A DNA stretch of 64,000 nucleotides from contig NW_006767445.1 in assembly GCF_000264995.1 (NCBI RefSeq), positions 128,851-192,850 on the forward strand, given 5' to 3'. Below the pieces are notes generated by a model. That model saw nothing but the letters and a program-made list of their open reading frames with translations, was not told the DNA's origin and did no database searches. Both the position numbers and the translations under genes were made by a program. The first letter of the stretch is position 1, and every line of letters starts with the position of its first letter. Origin of the DNA: Punctularia strigosozonata HHB-11173 SS5 (taxonomy: Eukaryota; Basidiomycota; Agaricomycetes; Corticiales; Punctulariaceae). This document shows, in pieces, positions 47,127 to 62,882 of the stretch.

Positions 47127-49457
47127 ATGAACAACGCCACCGTGCCCGCCGGCCCGCCCGAGCTCCCGCCCTCGGTCCTGCACGCGATCTACCAGGCCGT
47201 CGGGAACACCCAGGCGGCGCGGTACAACTACCGTAAGCCCGTCCCCCCGCCCCCTCCCTCGCTTACGAGCTTTCGGAGGCGTGCTGAACGCCGGTCCTTT
47301 TGTCTCGCGCTTGCTTGGCAGTCGCGTTGGCGATATGCTTCTTGTACGACATGTGTAAGCGCAGCCCTCCCCCTCCCTCTCGTAGAAGCTGAGTAAGATG
47401 TTCGAAACAGCGTTAACGTTCGCGGACGAGGTGCGTTTTTTTACTTTGGATATGCGGGGTTCGCAGCTATCGCGTTCTAACCCGTCGTTCCTGCGCAGGT
47501 CGAGTTCATATGGGCGAGTCGTCTCTCCTCCCCCTCTCCTCGACGAGTCGAGTCGATGCGCCAGCAGTCGCACTAATACCCCACCAACCCCCACACAACA
47601 GATGCGGCCCGCGTCGCTGCTCAAATACCTCTTCATCGCGGTACGCCTGACCCCCCCCCCTCCTCTCTCTCCTTGTGCATCGAAAACCGAATAGCCCTGA
47701 TCGATCTCCTACCCCTCCCCGCACACACAGAACCGGTATCTGTCGCTGCTCCAGAGCATGTAAGATACATACCCCCTCCTAACGGGACTCGGAAAAAAAA
47801 CTTGGCTCATCCGTGGTCTCTTTACCCTTGGCGCTCCACAGTTTCAGCCCGAGCAGTAAGCACACCTCCGCTCCCCCCCCTTTACACACATACTCTCTCA
47901 TCCTCTAACCCCGAAACCGCAGTATTCCTCTACACCGGCCTGAACCTCTCGAGATCCGTACGTCGCAGCCGCTCCCTCCCCTTCCTCCATCGCTCATCTC
48001 CTCTATCCTCTAGGTGTAAGCACCCTCGCCATTCCTCCCTAACGCCCCCCGTCGCCTCTCATCGACCAGTTCTCCCTCCCCTCCACCCGCAGATGTGAGT
48101 AAACCCCCCTCCCCCAGTCGCCTCCGACCTTGCGTCACCGAACCGAAAAACTGACCGGGGTCCCGGGTGTGAACCAAACGCAGGCGCCGGCTTCCTCATC
48201 TGGCAATCCGCCGAGGCGCTCATCAACTTGGCCATCATCGACGGTAAGCGTCCCAACCCCCCCCCCTCACCTCACCTCCTCCCTCTTCTCTCCCCAGCAG
48301 CGAGAGCTGACACGCACACCCCGCAGCGATCCTGATCATCCGGATATGGGGCATGTACGCCGGCTCGCGCGCCGTCCTCCTCTTCCTCTCCGTCTTCGCC
48401 GCGATAGGCTGGGCCGCCAGCGTCGTCCTCATGTCCGTCTCTCTCAGCCGCCACCCCAGTGCGTCGTAATCTCTACCACCCCCCCCTTCCCGCTCCCCCG
48501 CTGCCCCCGCTCCCCCGCTCACGTTCTTCCCCCTTTCCAGTCGTCTCCCAGCCCGACCCCGGCTTCGTCGTCTGCGCCGGCACGCTCCCCTCGTACGTTT
48601 TTTTTTTCCACGGTCCCCCGCCCCTCCCTCCCCAAAATCCTCACCCAATAACCCAATAACAAAATAATCAATTTTTTTTAAAAAAACAGATACTTCGCGG
48701 CCTACTGGATCCCGATCCTCGCCGTCGACCTCACCTTCGCCGGCTTCATGGTCTACAAGGGATACCTCAACTGGCGCGCCGACACCGTCTCCGTCCTCAC
48801 CGGCATCTCCGGCCGGCACCTCGCCAACCTCCTCGTGCGCGACTCGGTCATGTACTACCTCTTGTTCGTAAAAAAAACATCCCCCACACACACACCCGTG
48901 CTTCTCGTGACACTGTTCTCGCGCGCAAGCTGATTTTTTTGACGCCATGGTATATAGTATTAACGCCGTCTACGGCATGAACGCCGCGATGTGGTTCTGG
49001 GCGCCCGTACGTGTTTCCCTTCCCTCCTCTCCCTCTCCCTCTCCCTCTCCCTTTTTTTGCTTTCGTCTTCTGAATATCTGAGCGAAAACAGGAAACGCTC
49101 ATCGAAGCCGCCGCGCCCTGGGGCATCTTCCTCCCCACGATCATGGTCGCCCGGCTCGTGCTCAACATCAAAGCCGACGCCGAGCGCGGACGCGGCTCGG
49201 GCGACACCACCGAGCTCACCACCTTCGACGCCGCCGCGTACAACGTCCACTCGGGCACCCACTCGGGCTCTCACGCCGGGTCCGGGGCGAGGGGCGGCGG
49301 GAAGAAGATGCCTCACAACAAGGGTTCGATCAACTTTGCGCACTCGGCGGTGGACTCGATGGGCTTTGGGTACGGCGAGGAGTCGGAGATCGCGAGGACC
49401 GAGGAGTCGGGGTCGGGCGGGTACGGGGGGACGTCGGTCGAGGGCAAGGCGTATTGA
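47127..49457 (+). CDS. DUF6533-type seven-transmembrane protein
   Basis: A member of the DUF6533 membrane protein family, abundant in Agaricomycetes and of unknown function. The ATG at 47127 starts MNNATVPAGPPELPPSVLHA and reaches ARYNY. Small exons then build the DUF6533 core: LALAICFLYDM, LTFADE, VEFIW, MRPASLLKYLFIA and NRYLSLLQS. Later exons give GFLIWQSAEALINLAIIDA, ILIIRIWGMYAGSRAVLLFL, YFAAYWIPILAVDLTF, and GISGRHLANLLVRDSVMYYLL, a region conserved in this family. It ends with a long polar Gly/Ser-rich tail, GTSVEGKAY, and TGA 49455-49457. About fourteen exons; several in the first third are under 50 nt, so borders there are tentative. Introns are pyrimidine-rich. Confidence 0.8.
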
Positions 49458-49820
49458 TTTTTTTTTTCCCCATGCCAAAAACGTCTGGATTTTAACGTTA
49501 TGATCGGGATGTATTTGCTCACGTCGATGTTGGGATTTTTTGTGTGTGTTGTATTGTTACCTGTGCTATTCGATGTGCTTTTCGTGACTGTGCTTGTGAG
49601 ACGAGAGCGCAAGGCATATGGTTTTTTTTGGTTGCCAAACACGCGAGTTTACAGGCAGGATCCCAAGGAAGCGACATCAGGGGCAGAAAAGCGGAAGGAC
49701 AAGACCTCGACAGCACCGTGAGCCAGATGTTGTAACCACCACCTCCCAAGACCAAAGAGAACACTATGCGTCATTTCGAGCGGGAATTCCACGAAACGAG
49801 CGTCCGAACATGCCAGACTT

Positions 49821-52800
49821 TTACGCCGGCAAGAAGCCCTGAGCCCGCCACCAGCGCACCCATCGCTCCGCGTCCTCCTTGCCCAACGCGTGCAAATCCC
49901 GGAGAGCCGGGCTGACGTTCGCCGCGCGCTCGACGGCCATACCCGCGACCCCGAACGCCTCCGAGCCTCCGCCCGCCCGCTCGAACGCGCGGAAGAAGTC
50001 GAGGAGCTTGATCGCAGGCTACGAAACGAGGCCGCTCGTCAGCTCAGCCCCGGCTGGCAGAGGGGAAGGTGATACTCACCACGTCCCGCAACGTTCCTTC
50101 GCCCGCGTCGCTCGCGCGCTTCTCGACTTCCCTCAGCCACTCCGCGTACGGTACGAGCTTCTGCCCGCCCGCGACGGCGGCGGCGACGGCTGACACGAGC
50201 TCATGCCACGGCGACCGCTTCGGGTGGGCGAGGTTGACGACCGGCGGAGCGTCGATCTTCAGCGCCGCGACGTCCGCGAGCGCTCGCGCGGCGGTGTCCA
50301 TCGGCACCCAGCTCACGGCCTGTTGTCGAGGGTGCATGCCCCAGGTTAGAACAAGACAGTTCCCGTTACGTGGTGCGAATCGACGAAACGGATGCGCACC
50401 CCGTCGACGTCCGGGAAGATCCCGAGGGAGATGCTCGATTTGACCAGGATAGGGAACCAGTCCGTCTGCGCGCGGGAGCAAGAGGTCGAGTCAGCCAGGG
50501 ATTGAACGTGCGCTCGAGGAGAACTCACGGTAGACCACACGCCGACGGCGTTGTCGCCCGAGAGCTGGCCGACCCGCACGACCGTCGCGCTCAAGCCGAG
50601 GACCCTAGCGCGCAAAACGAGCTGCCGAGGCAGCGGGTCAGCGCCTATACGCCCGCGGGGAACAGCGCCGACTCACGCTCTCCGCGACGTGCTTGCTCTC
50701 GCCGTACCCGGTCCCTACTGCGTATTGAGGTGCGAGCGCGTCTTCCGGGATATCGCCCGGCCCTTGCCACGACTGGCCCGCTGCGACGGAGGACGTGAAC
50801 GCGAACCGCGCGCTAGTTTCTATGGCGAGCCGCAGGAGGTTCGTCGTGGCCTTGACGTGGCTTTCGAACGACGAGAGGGTGAGGTTGAAATCGAGCCTCC
50901 AGGCGTTATGGATGACGAGGTGCACGCTAGACTTGATCTATGAAAGTCCAGATAGAATATCAACGCGCGATACGGGATTGGGTTAGCGGGCAAGCACGAA
51001 CCTCCGAATACAAGTCGTTCGCGAGCCCGAGTTGGTCGCGGGAGGTGTCGCCGTCGACAAACACTACCTTCGCATCCAACTGAGCCATGTCGACCTTCAA
51101 CTCGCGCGTTTTGAACGAATCCAGCTGTCGGTGCCTGGACCCTACTCCCCGGACGGCTCGGTTGACGGCATACACGCGCGCGACGTTCGTGGCGTTCAGC
51201 AGCGCATGAAGCAGGTATGATCCCAAGCTGCCGGTGGTGCCCGTCACCAGCACCGTGACCGGATCCGACGCTTGCGAGTACGCGTCCCTGACAGATGTCG
51301 ACCCCAACTTCTCGGCGTATCGTTCATACATGGAGGTCATCCCCTGCACATGCGCCTTTGCTATATCCGCCGGGTCCTTGGGTTGGTGGTTTTGCGCCAC
51401 GGACTCGATCGCGGAGGCGAGGTCGGAGACGACGGGGTGCGTGTACACAAAGCCTTGATCCACGCCCGCTACAGATTGAGGCGCCCTCGCACGCAGGGCG
51501 GCTATGACGCGATTGCGAAGGAAGGTAGCTCCGAGACTGCCCATGGACATCAGCACGGGGACAGGACTGGGTAAAAGAGAGGGTACACGTACCTGTCCAT
51601 TCCGAGCACGAAGAGATCGGAGCTTGCATCTGGCGAGGTGGATGGAATGAGAGCTTCTGCTTGCTTGATGAGCCAGGCGGTGATCGACTCTTTATCCCAA
51701 GCATCCGGAATGGAGTCCAGCTGCATCGAGTCTGCAACGGTGTCGTATCTGCGACTCGTTCAGTGAACGGTGTTATTGATGAACCGTGCAGGACGCCGAC
51801 GTACAGCGCGTCGATTTCCGCAGAATACAGCTCCAGGGCAGCCTTGCGCTGCACGGTTCCCTTGCCGGCGCGTGGCAACGGCTTGTCGGGATGTGTAACG
51901 ATGATTAGCTCCTTGAATATCCTGGCAAAGTCCGGGGCATCTTTGCTTGCGTCGACGAGCGTGGGCCTGCGGGATATGATCAGAGACGCCGATACGGAAT
52001 ACCTGCCATACGTACCAGATCGCGTTCCTGAACTCTGCGAGACCAGCCTGATCCGACGGATCTATGGCGTGGGCGGGCTTGGGTTCGAGGAGAATACCGG
52101 CTTGGTCTCTTGCGCGGCCGAACATCACTGCCCCCTGGACGAGAGGGCTGGCAAGCACCAGACCTTCGATTTGAACCGGCACGATTTTCTCCCCTTCCAA
52201 TCTTATGAGAAGATGCTGAAGACCTTGAGATCGAAGTTACCTGTTGCCAACACGATGACGTCGTCCGTCCGCCCAACACTGCGTGAAGTTTCGATGAGCA
52301 CCATAATGCCCTCTTGCGCGACAGACTGGACTTACATTCGCCACAGTCCTTCTTTGGTAGGATGCTTCTCGAACAGATCAGAAGTAGCGTAGCCTCGAAC
52401 GTCGGGAAGGTTTTCCACCGAAGGACGATGAGTTGCAGTTGTCTGCGAGTCCGAAGTGAACGTCCGCGCAGGAACAATGCCATCTTACTGACCAGATATT
52501 GACACTCGTATAGACCATTCTCCTGCGGGGCAAACCGCGGCTTTACCGTAGGGTCAAAGGCAATCCACGCCCACTCGAAGGGGTCCATGTCAGGGCGAGG
52601 GAAGAAACTGATGGGCGCGCCAAATTCTGTACCGCCGTAGACAGTGGTCAGTTTGACGCCTTGGTGGACCAGTCGATCGCCAATATCGTGGGCCAGAGGA
52701 CCTCCGGTGAAGGACTACAGCAAGTGAGCGAGTATACTCATCCCGTATGTCGCTCAAACACACCACTGCGTCCATGGCCCGCAGGACCTCGAGCGCGGAC

Positions 52801-53967
52801 TCGGACTGAATCCATGCCTAGGTGGAAGATCATATCAATATCTATCTAGTCCTACGCAGCATGATGGTACGAACCTCCAGAAAGGCCGGAACCGTTGGCA
52901 ACGCAGTTGTACCTGTGGCCTTAGCGGCCTTCAGCGTGTTGTCTGGATTAGGCATCGTTGGAGGACTTTGAGGCTGGAACACGGCGATAGGACGCCCCGA
53001 TGACAGCGGGGCGCAAATTTGCATCATGACCCCCAAAGTATGAAACGACGGAAGAGCCATCGATCCGAAGATGACATCGCCTGATCTTTTTCGTCCCCCT
53101 GCCGCTGATTCTGGGTATTCTCTATCACGTTCACGAAAGAACGGGCGCTGTTGCCACTCACCATGCGTGACCCAGTGTGTGAGCGTTTCGTGCGTCAAGG
53201 AAATCGGCTAATCCGGCCGTATAAGATGGATCTTTTCGAACGAAACACTGACACAAACCTTAGGAAATCCAGTAGATCCTGAAGAATGCAGATACAATGC
53301 GATATCGTCTTTAGCGAGGTTGGGCGAAGTCTCGTAAGGATTGAAAGGCTGGTCGACAGTCTCGTGACCAAGGTGAGGAAACAGGTCTGCTAGCGCCGGT
53401 AGCTCGTTTATTTCGATCTCACGGCCTGCTTGCTTCAGCGCGTCGACGACAACGTCTATCAGAGGCCCGAGAGTACTCCGTGTCACTACCATGCGGGTGC
53501 AATCGGTCTTGCTGAGCATGCTGACAACCTGGCAGCTGTTCAAAATAGAAACTTGAGGAGGATGGAGCAGCTTACCGCCGGTGGCGAATTGCGCGGGGAA
53601 AGTGGGAATGGCTTGAGATAGGTTTCATGTTAAACGACAATTTCGATTGAAGAGGAAATGAATTACTTACGATATATCCCGCCCTCATCACCCCAATGAT
53701 GGTGGAGGTGTATGAGAGAGTATCGCAGTGAATGAGGAGTGCGATGACGGGTCTTGCATGATTAGGACGAGGCCCCAACGAAAGCGCAACGCGGTGCGTA
53801 GCTCTCGTGAACTCGAAGAACGTTACGCGAATTAGATCGTGCGGGTCCTTTGCATCTTGAGAGGAGTATATCGCGAAGGGAAGATTCGCGTTCTTTGTCG
53901 AATGGAAATCAAGCAGTCCGGGGAGCGACAGCCCTGCATCGAGAGGAGGCAGTGCGATCGAAGCCAT
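49821..53967 (-). CDS. Adenylate-forming reductase 2 (A-T-R, NRPS-like)
   Basis: Second enzyme of the same architecture as 27344-31486. The ATG at 53967 starts MASIALPPLDAGLSLPGLLD. The adenylation domain shows LYLHSSGSTGFPK then PISLTHETLTHWV, GDVIFGSMALPSFHTLG, and VYGGTEFGAPISFF. The carrier domain has DLFVLGMDS-LGATFLRNRV near 51540-51605, with the serine codon split by an intron as in reductase 1. The reductase domain has VLVTGTTGSLGSYLLHALL, VHLVIHNAWRLDFNLTLSSF, FTSSVAAGQSW and GYGESKHVAE, the YxxxK catalytic pair. The last exon ends RWWRAQGFLPA, stop at 49821-49823. G+C rises towards the 3' half. Product and substrate are unknown. It is convergent with the DUF6533 gene. Confidence 0.9.
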
Positions 53968-55899
53968 CTAGTCGTGTTGAAGAGTGATTGCAGCGCTGTT
54001 GATGATGTAGAGCAGAGTAACCTCCATCCTCTTATAAGGAGGGAATGCAGTTCGTAGCGCGAAGAATGATCGAACCTTCGACGGACTGAATCCTTTGATG
54101 ACCAAAGGCCCGGGTATGACATCCGGTTGAAATGTGTGGGAATCGCAGGTGAACTTCGCGTTATCAATCGAGGACCGCCCTGGACGCGCGTCGGAAGCGT
54201 TGCAGGTGGAGATAAAAGGAACAACGATGGCGAGTTGAGAGGGCTGCAGTGTCAGGGGTCCTGTTTCGTAGAGCGCGATGGCTGGAAATAAGTATCTGAT
54301 GTGAGGGCGCGTTGGCTGGAAATACCTGATACAAAGGATAACGCCGAGCGCACTCAATCAACAAAGTTATCTTGAAGCTATGTCGGCACACCCCGCGTCG
54401 GCAATACGTGTAGTACCTGAGACCCATATGGAGCCCGTCTTCTGACACCAGTGATGCAGAGGTCTGAGGAGGCATACGTAACACGCAATGCGCGATGGCA
54501 TGTCGATCAAGTGCTCTCAGCGGGATCTAAACTGGAGATTCGTGCAGGCAGGCTCGGAGAGGATCATGTCACGCGCTTTACCACGGCGTAACTGATAAAC
54601 ATCGTGGATTGTTCATCCTGATGTTCGTTCCGTGAAGCCTCGCCCAACGCGTGTCGCGTCATAACAAGCGCATCGCGCCAGCAAGGCGCTGCGGGGATAG
54701 TCTGACTGTATCGAATGGGTACGAATCATGTAAGCAACTGGTCATTCACCAGCCAACTTACGACTCGGATCTCAATGGTATTACCTCCGGATGGTGTTAA
54801 AGTGACTATAAGGCGCTTGATCCGCAGCCCCGAGTCGGAGTACTGGGTGATGACTGTAGTACTGCTTCTTAGCTTCTTCGTCGGAGTCATGGAGGATAGT
54901 TGTACGAACTTCATTACGCAGAACGAGTTCAGGGGGGTAGCTGGGGTCTGCAGCAAGCATCGCACGCCTGAATGCGATCCAGGCGGGGAGAATCGCTGAA
55001 CTTTTCTAGAGACGAGTTCGTGTGCATGAAACTTTTCAGGCGCTGTGAGGCGCTTGGTGCTAGCGAGTCTTTCTTGGAAGGTCGTACTTGTCCTTGACTT
55101 CGAGTCTCTGGTAGCTCATCTAGTGTTCGTGAGCTACACTGAACTCGTCCCAAATACGTTTCAGCACCTGACTCGAGATCAACGACATTCACGTACCTGC
55201 GGGGCTGGGCCCAGCTTCGAGCTGGCCGTTACCATCACGAAACCAAGCACGCAGCCAAAATGCACGAGAGCGCACCGTCACGCATATCCATAGCATGTAG
55301 CGACCTGAGGCGTTGAGGGAGCAACAGCTGACCAATTTCTGATCATACCGAGGCGCCGTCAGAAACGCATATAACGCCAAGTACGGACTACACCCAGCCC
55401 AGTGAAGATAGAGCAACCACTATCGAACGTCGCTTGCAGAACTTACCTTCGGACGCCGCATGCAATCTACTCTCCACCATAGGTTATGATTAACGCCTTT
55501 TTCGGTAGGTACGTCGAACCGACTCTTGACGTTGCCTGAGCAGATACCCCATCCGCGTGAATTAGTCATAATCGTCGCGTAAGTGCTGCTTCCAGTTTCG
55601 AAGCTTTCCACCGCACAGCTGCGCCGAATGTGTAGGGAGTACTAAGTGAGTGTATGTGGAGGGAACTTGCAACTGGTCTCGCGTCAACTCGTGTCGCGGA
55701 AACGGAACAGATCCAGAGCCACGTGCGCATCCCGACTCCCGGGTCCCTAATATGGCAATGCCGCGACATGATACCAGAATGCGTTCCGTTTCCATTGAGG
55801 GGGTCGTGATAGCGATACATATACTCGTACAATACCGAGCTTTGAGAGCACGGCAGCTGTAATCATGAATGAAACGTCTCGAAACAGTTGGAAAGCTGT
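53968..55899. other. Unassigned stretch of about 1.9 kb
   Basis: Minus-strand frames at 53968-54357, 54726-54965, 54929-55192 and 55189-55416 look somewhat protein-like, for instance HTFQPDVIPGPLVIKGFSPS and RIKRLIVTLTPSGGN. They could be exons or remains of one gene. I could not connect them with good splice sites and recognise no family. The part near 54000-54050 probably also contains the promoter of reductase 2. Confidence 0.3.
54032..54037 (-). promoter_or_regulatory. Probable TATA box of adenylate-forming reductase 2
   Basis: TTATAA (symmetrical, so it reads the same on both strands) lies about 65-70 bases upstream of the start codon at 53967. Confidence 0.4.
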
Positions 55900-57878
55900 T
55901 CATTGAGGAGTGACGGGCTCCTTTTCGTCTTTGCCCTCGTAGTCGTGCACCCGCTGAACACGCAATCCGTGAGCTCCTCGCCGCCCCAATATTCAAAAAA
56001 CCCAAAAGCTCACCACTTCGTTCTTGACTTGTTCGAGCGTCTTCTTCCCCACGTCGCGCTTGATCGCCCAGGCGGTGAACACGTGTCCCTGGTCGAAGAT
56101 CTCCTCGACCTCCTCGAGCGTGCGGCCGGCCGTCTCGGGGAAGCAGAAGAAGATGTGGATCATCGCCGCAAAGTTGAACGTGCCGAAGATAAAGTAGGTC
56201 TTGTACGCGATGTTCTGCAGCCCGGGCGGGACGGCCCAGGCGAGCGCGAAGTTGAACGCCCAGTTGGTCGCCGTCGCGAGCGAGACGGCTTTGGAGCGCA
56301 CGCGCATCGGGAAGATCTCGGCCGGGTACGTCCACGAGACGGGGCCCATCGTGATCGCAAAGCTGAGGCGCAGAGAAAAGAAGGCGTGAGCGGAGAAGGA
56401 GAGGGAGAGGGGATGGATGTGTACTTACGAGCAGACGAAGAGGTACGAGCAGACGATCACGGCGCGCGTGACGGATTTGTGGCCGTCGATGACCCACACC
56501 GGGCTGTTGTCGACGGTGCCCCAGTGGCCGAAGCGTCCTTGAAGACCGCCGACGAGCATGAGCCAGAAGCCCATCAAGCAGGTGCCGATGAGGAGCATGG
56601 GGCGACGACCCCACCTGTCGATGTAGATGATCGCGGGAACTAAACAGTACCAATGAGACATCGAAGAAGATTAGAGTTTGCGGAAGATTGACATACCGGT
56701 GAGCGCGACGTTGAGCACGTATTGCACCGAAGACGCGATGAGGTTCCCGCGACGACCGGTCAAGCCCGCGCCCTGGAAGACGTAGACGATGTAGTACATC
56801 ATGATGTTCATCCCGGACAGCTGACTCCACATCTGGAGGGAGCAGCCGAGGCCGACGCGGCGGAAGATACCGGGCTTGAGCAGGTCCGTCCACGACTTGG
56901 CGCCCTGGGTGCGCTCGAAGTACACCTGGGACTTGATCTCCTCGTACTCGAGCTGCACGAGTTCATCGTTCGCGTTCCCGCCGGCGTGCAGGTCCGCGAG
57001 GATCTCGAGCGCCTCGGGCTCGCGGCCGTGGTCGATGAGCCAGCGAGGCGACTCGGGGAAGAACATCATGCCGAAAGAGAGGAGGATCGCGGGGATCTGG
57101 ATACATGCGTCAGTATAGTGGCCGTTGGGAGGAGATGCGGTTGTAGTACCATCTGAAGACCCCATGGGATACGGAAGGACGCAGCACCATCGATATACGA
57201 GCATCCGAACTGAACGAAGTACTGCAGGAGGATACCCCAAGTGATCGACCATTGTTGCAGGGAAACCATACGTCCACGGATGTGGGGTGCGGTGATCTCG
57301 GACTGGTAGATCGGCACCACGGCAGAGGCAAGACCAACGCAAAGACCTGAAATGATACGACCGACGACCAACATGCCACGGTTCTGACGAATAAGATGTC
57401 AGATTCCAATCGTAATCGACGTATACATAGTGTTCACCTGCGCCGCGCATTGGAGGATGGAGCCGATGACCCAGAGATATCCGGAAAGGATGACGACCTT
57501 CTTGCGGCCGATCTTGTCCGCGAGTGAAGTGACGATGAGGGCGCCGATGAACGAGCCCGCTGGCATGGACGCCGTTATGGCGCCTTGGGCATTGCCGCGC
57601 GGCTTACTGAACACCTTGTCATATGCCGGCGCCTACGCAGCCAAAAAAAACACATCGATCAGACCCATCGTCCAAGATCAAATACATCCTGCGACTGACG
57701 TCGATAACGCCGGACATGGACGAGATGTCCAAACCGAACAGGCCGCCGCCGATGCAGGCGAAACCGCCCACGATGTAGGGGTTGGCCGCGATGGCCGTAT
57801 TGTACTACGAATTCACGAACGTCAGTTGTTTCATCCAAAGCGACGTAGACGATAGACGGCACATACTCCTTTGCCCAT
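55900..57878 (-). CDS. Hexose/sugar transporter (MFS sugar porter family)
   Basis: A 12-helix sugar:proton symporter of the plasma membrane. The ATG at 57878 gives MGKG, then after an intron YNTAIAANPYIVGGFACIG and GLFGLDISSMSGVI, the helix 1 motif. Sugar porter signatures follow: LADKIGRKKVVILSG, GRIISGLCVGLASAVVPIYQ with SEITAPHIRGR, PESPRWLIDHGR, QMWSQLSGMNIMMYYIVY, YIDRWGRRPMLLIG, GPVSWTYPAEIFPMRVRSKA and PETAGRTLEEVEEIF. The last coding exon probably follows an intron with donor gtgagc near 56010 and gives RVHDYEGKDEKEPVTPQ, stop at 55900-55902. Without that intron the protein would end at 55993. About eight exons. It looks like a housekeeping gene rather than part of the metabolite cluster. 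Confidence 0.92.
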
Positions 57879-58596
57879 GCTTGCGGCGCTCGTACCGGCG
57901 TTCGGCGATACTTTGACGAGTACAACTACCGGGTGATGGCAGGGAAGGCGTCGAAGAGCAGCGCCATTCGTCCAACCAGTTTATGTAGCGCCGAAGACAG
58001 CTCGCGGTCCGAGCCCTGCCGGGGCGCTATCACACTCTCCGTCGCCTAGCGTGAGCGAGAATATGGCGGCAGGGTGGGCCATGAGAACGACGAGAATGCA
58101 GGGTAGCGAACATGACGAGCCTTCCGACTTTCTTGGCACGCACAGAGCGTCAGGAGGTCAGGACAAGGGCATTGAGAAGCCGCGAGAAGGCGGGGAGGTT
58201 TGATGGAGCGGGGTAGCGTTCCGTAACAGCCGGATCCGAGCAGCGTGGTCCTGGTCCTCACGTGAGCGCGGATGGGGTCAATTTGACTTTCGTCGCACTT
58301 CGGGGGGGCGACAGGGGATGGCAGGGTGGATCACAGGGGAGATGTGCCGGCTTTCTGAAAAGCGGATGTTACTCAAGTATCGCCGTCTGCATCACCTTCC
58401 ATCAATGCGACGTTCGATGGTCGCGTCCAAAAAGACCAACCTGGCTGTCCAAAAAACGCGGGAGAAATGCCATTCCATCAAAAGTACACACATGCAAGTT
58501 CCTAGTGAAGAGTTCGAACAAGTACAGACCTGTGACATCACTCCGTTACGATTCCGCGCCTTCCGAGTTCCACCCCGAGCCGCGAGCTTCAAAGGT
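57879..58596. other. Intergenic region, no gene seen
   Basis: About 0.7 kb upstream of the sugar transporter and downstream of the sulfoxide reductase. It should hold the transporter promoter. No coding motif. Confidence 0.5.
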
Positions 58597-59341
58597 TCAC
58601 CACCAAAGACGGTGGTTCGGGCACTGGTACCCGCTAGGGTTCTTGAACAGGTACTCCTGGTGGTAATCCTCCGCGTCGAACCAGTCCTTCGCGGGCTCGA
58701 TCGTGGTCACGATCTTCTTTCCCTTGGTGTCGAAGTGCTTCGCCTGCACTTCTGCTGTGACCCGCTTCGCGGTCTCTTCTTGCTCGGGCGAGTGGTAGAA
58801 GATGGCAGAGCGGTATTCTACGGGAGCATCCGTAAGCACGGGAAAAAGTCGGAGGAAAACGTTGTGCACGTACGGGTACCGATATCGTTACCCTGAGAGT
58901 TTACCGTGGTAGGATCATGGGTGCGGTAGAAGAACTCTGACGGTGTCATCCCGGAACAATCAGCCCTGCCCACGGCCATCTCGCCCTCCCGTACTATCAC
59001 TCACCGACAAGCTCTGCGTACGATAAAATGCTGGGATCAAACTCGATCCTCAGCGCCTCGGCGTGCCCCGTCTTGCCGGTGCACACCAGCCTATAATCCG
59101 GGTTCTTCGCATCGTCGTACCCGCCCGTGTACCCCACCTTCGTCTTCAGTATGCCCTTGTTCTGCTCGATCGGGTAGTGCTTAAGGAAAATGTGCTCGAC
59201 GCCCCAGAAGCAGCCCGCCGCAAAGGTCGCGAGCTCCGTGTTTCCTGCGCTAGTGGCCATGTCGCGGAGGTTCTGTGGGATATACGGCTTGCGCGAGAGT
59301 GACAAGAGAGAGGCACGAAGGGAATTTAGGCGATGTAACAT
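58597..59341 (-). CDS. msrA: Peptide methionine sulfoxide reductase A
   Basis: The enzyme reduces methionine-S-sulfoxide in oxidised proteins back to methionine. The catalytic cysteine lies in ELATFAAGCFWGVEHIF, followed by VGYTGGYDDAKNPDYRLVC and GKTGHAEALRIEFDPS, all family hallmarks. The next small exon has FFYRTHDPTTVNSQGNDIGT, and the last has EYRSAIFYHSPEQEE and AEDYHQEYLFKNPSGYQC. Stop at 58597. Two in-frame starts are possible: 59341 adds a basic, hydroxylated leader (MLHRLNSLRASLLSLSRK) that looks like a mitochondrial presequence, while Met28 at 59260 would give a cytosolic form. Two introns. Length fits the family. Confidence 0.95.
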
Positions 59342-59721
59342 GTATCGCCCTTTGGTCGCCTGCGAGATATATGGCGACCTAAAAAGTCGGTCCTACGACA
59401 CCGCCTGAGGCAAGGATTAGGAATATCAGGCAGAAGATGATGTCAGCGCCGACGATACCATCACGTGTAGCGATGGTGAGAGGACCGGGCGTGTTTTCTG
59501 CCATTCGAATGTCGCGCGCCCGAGATACATGCAAGCATTACAAGAGATCGCGAGGTATTTCTACAGTAGTATCTGTTGCAAAAAAAAAAAAGCCGAGGGA
59601 CGTCGTAGCACAGGAAGGACAGCAAAGTCAATACTTCTACACGCATCGCGTCCAGCTAAAACCCAATCACCGTCCTATCTACAATCTTGGTCTTCGCAGG
59701 GGCGTGACGAGCGGCGGGGCA

Positions 59722-62882
<3,161 letters not shown>

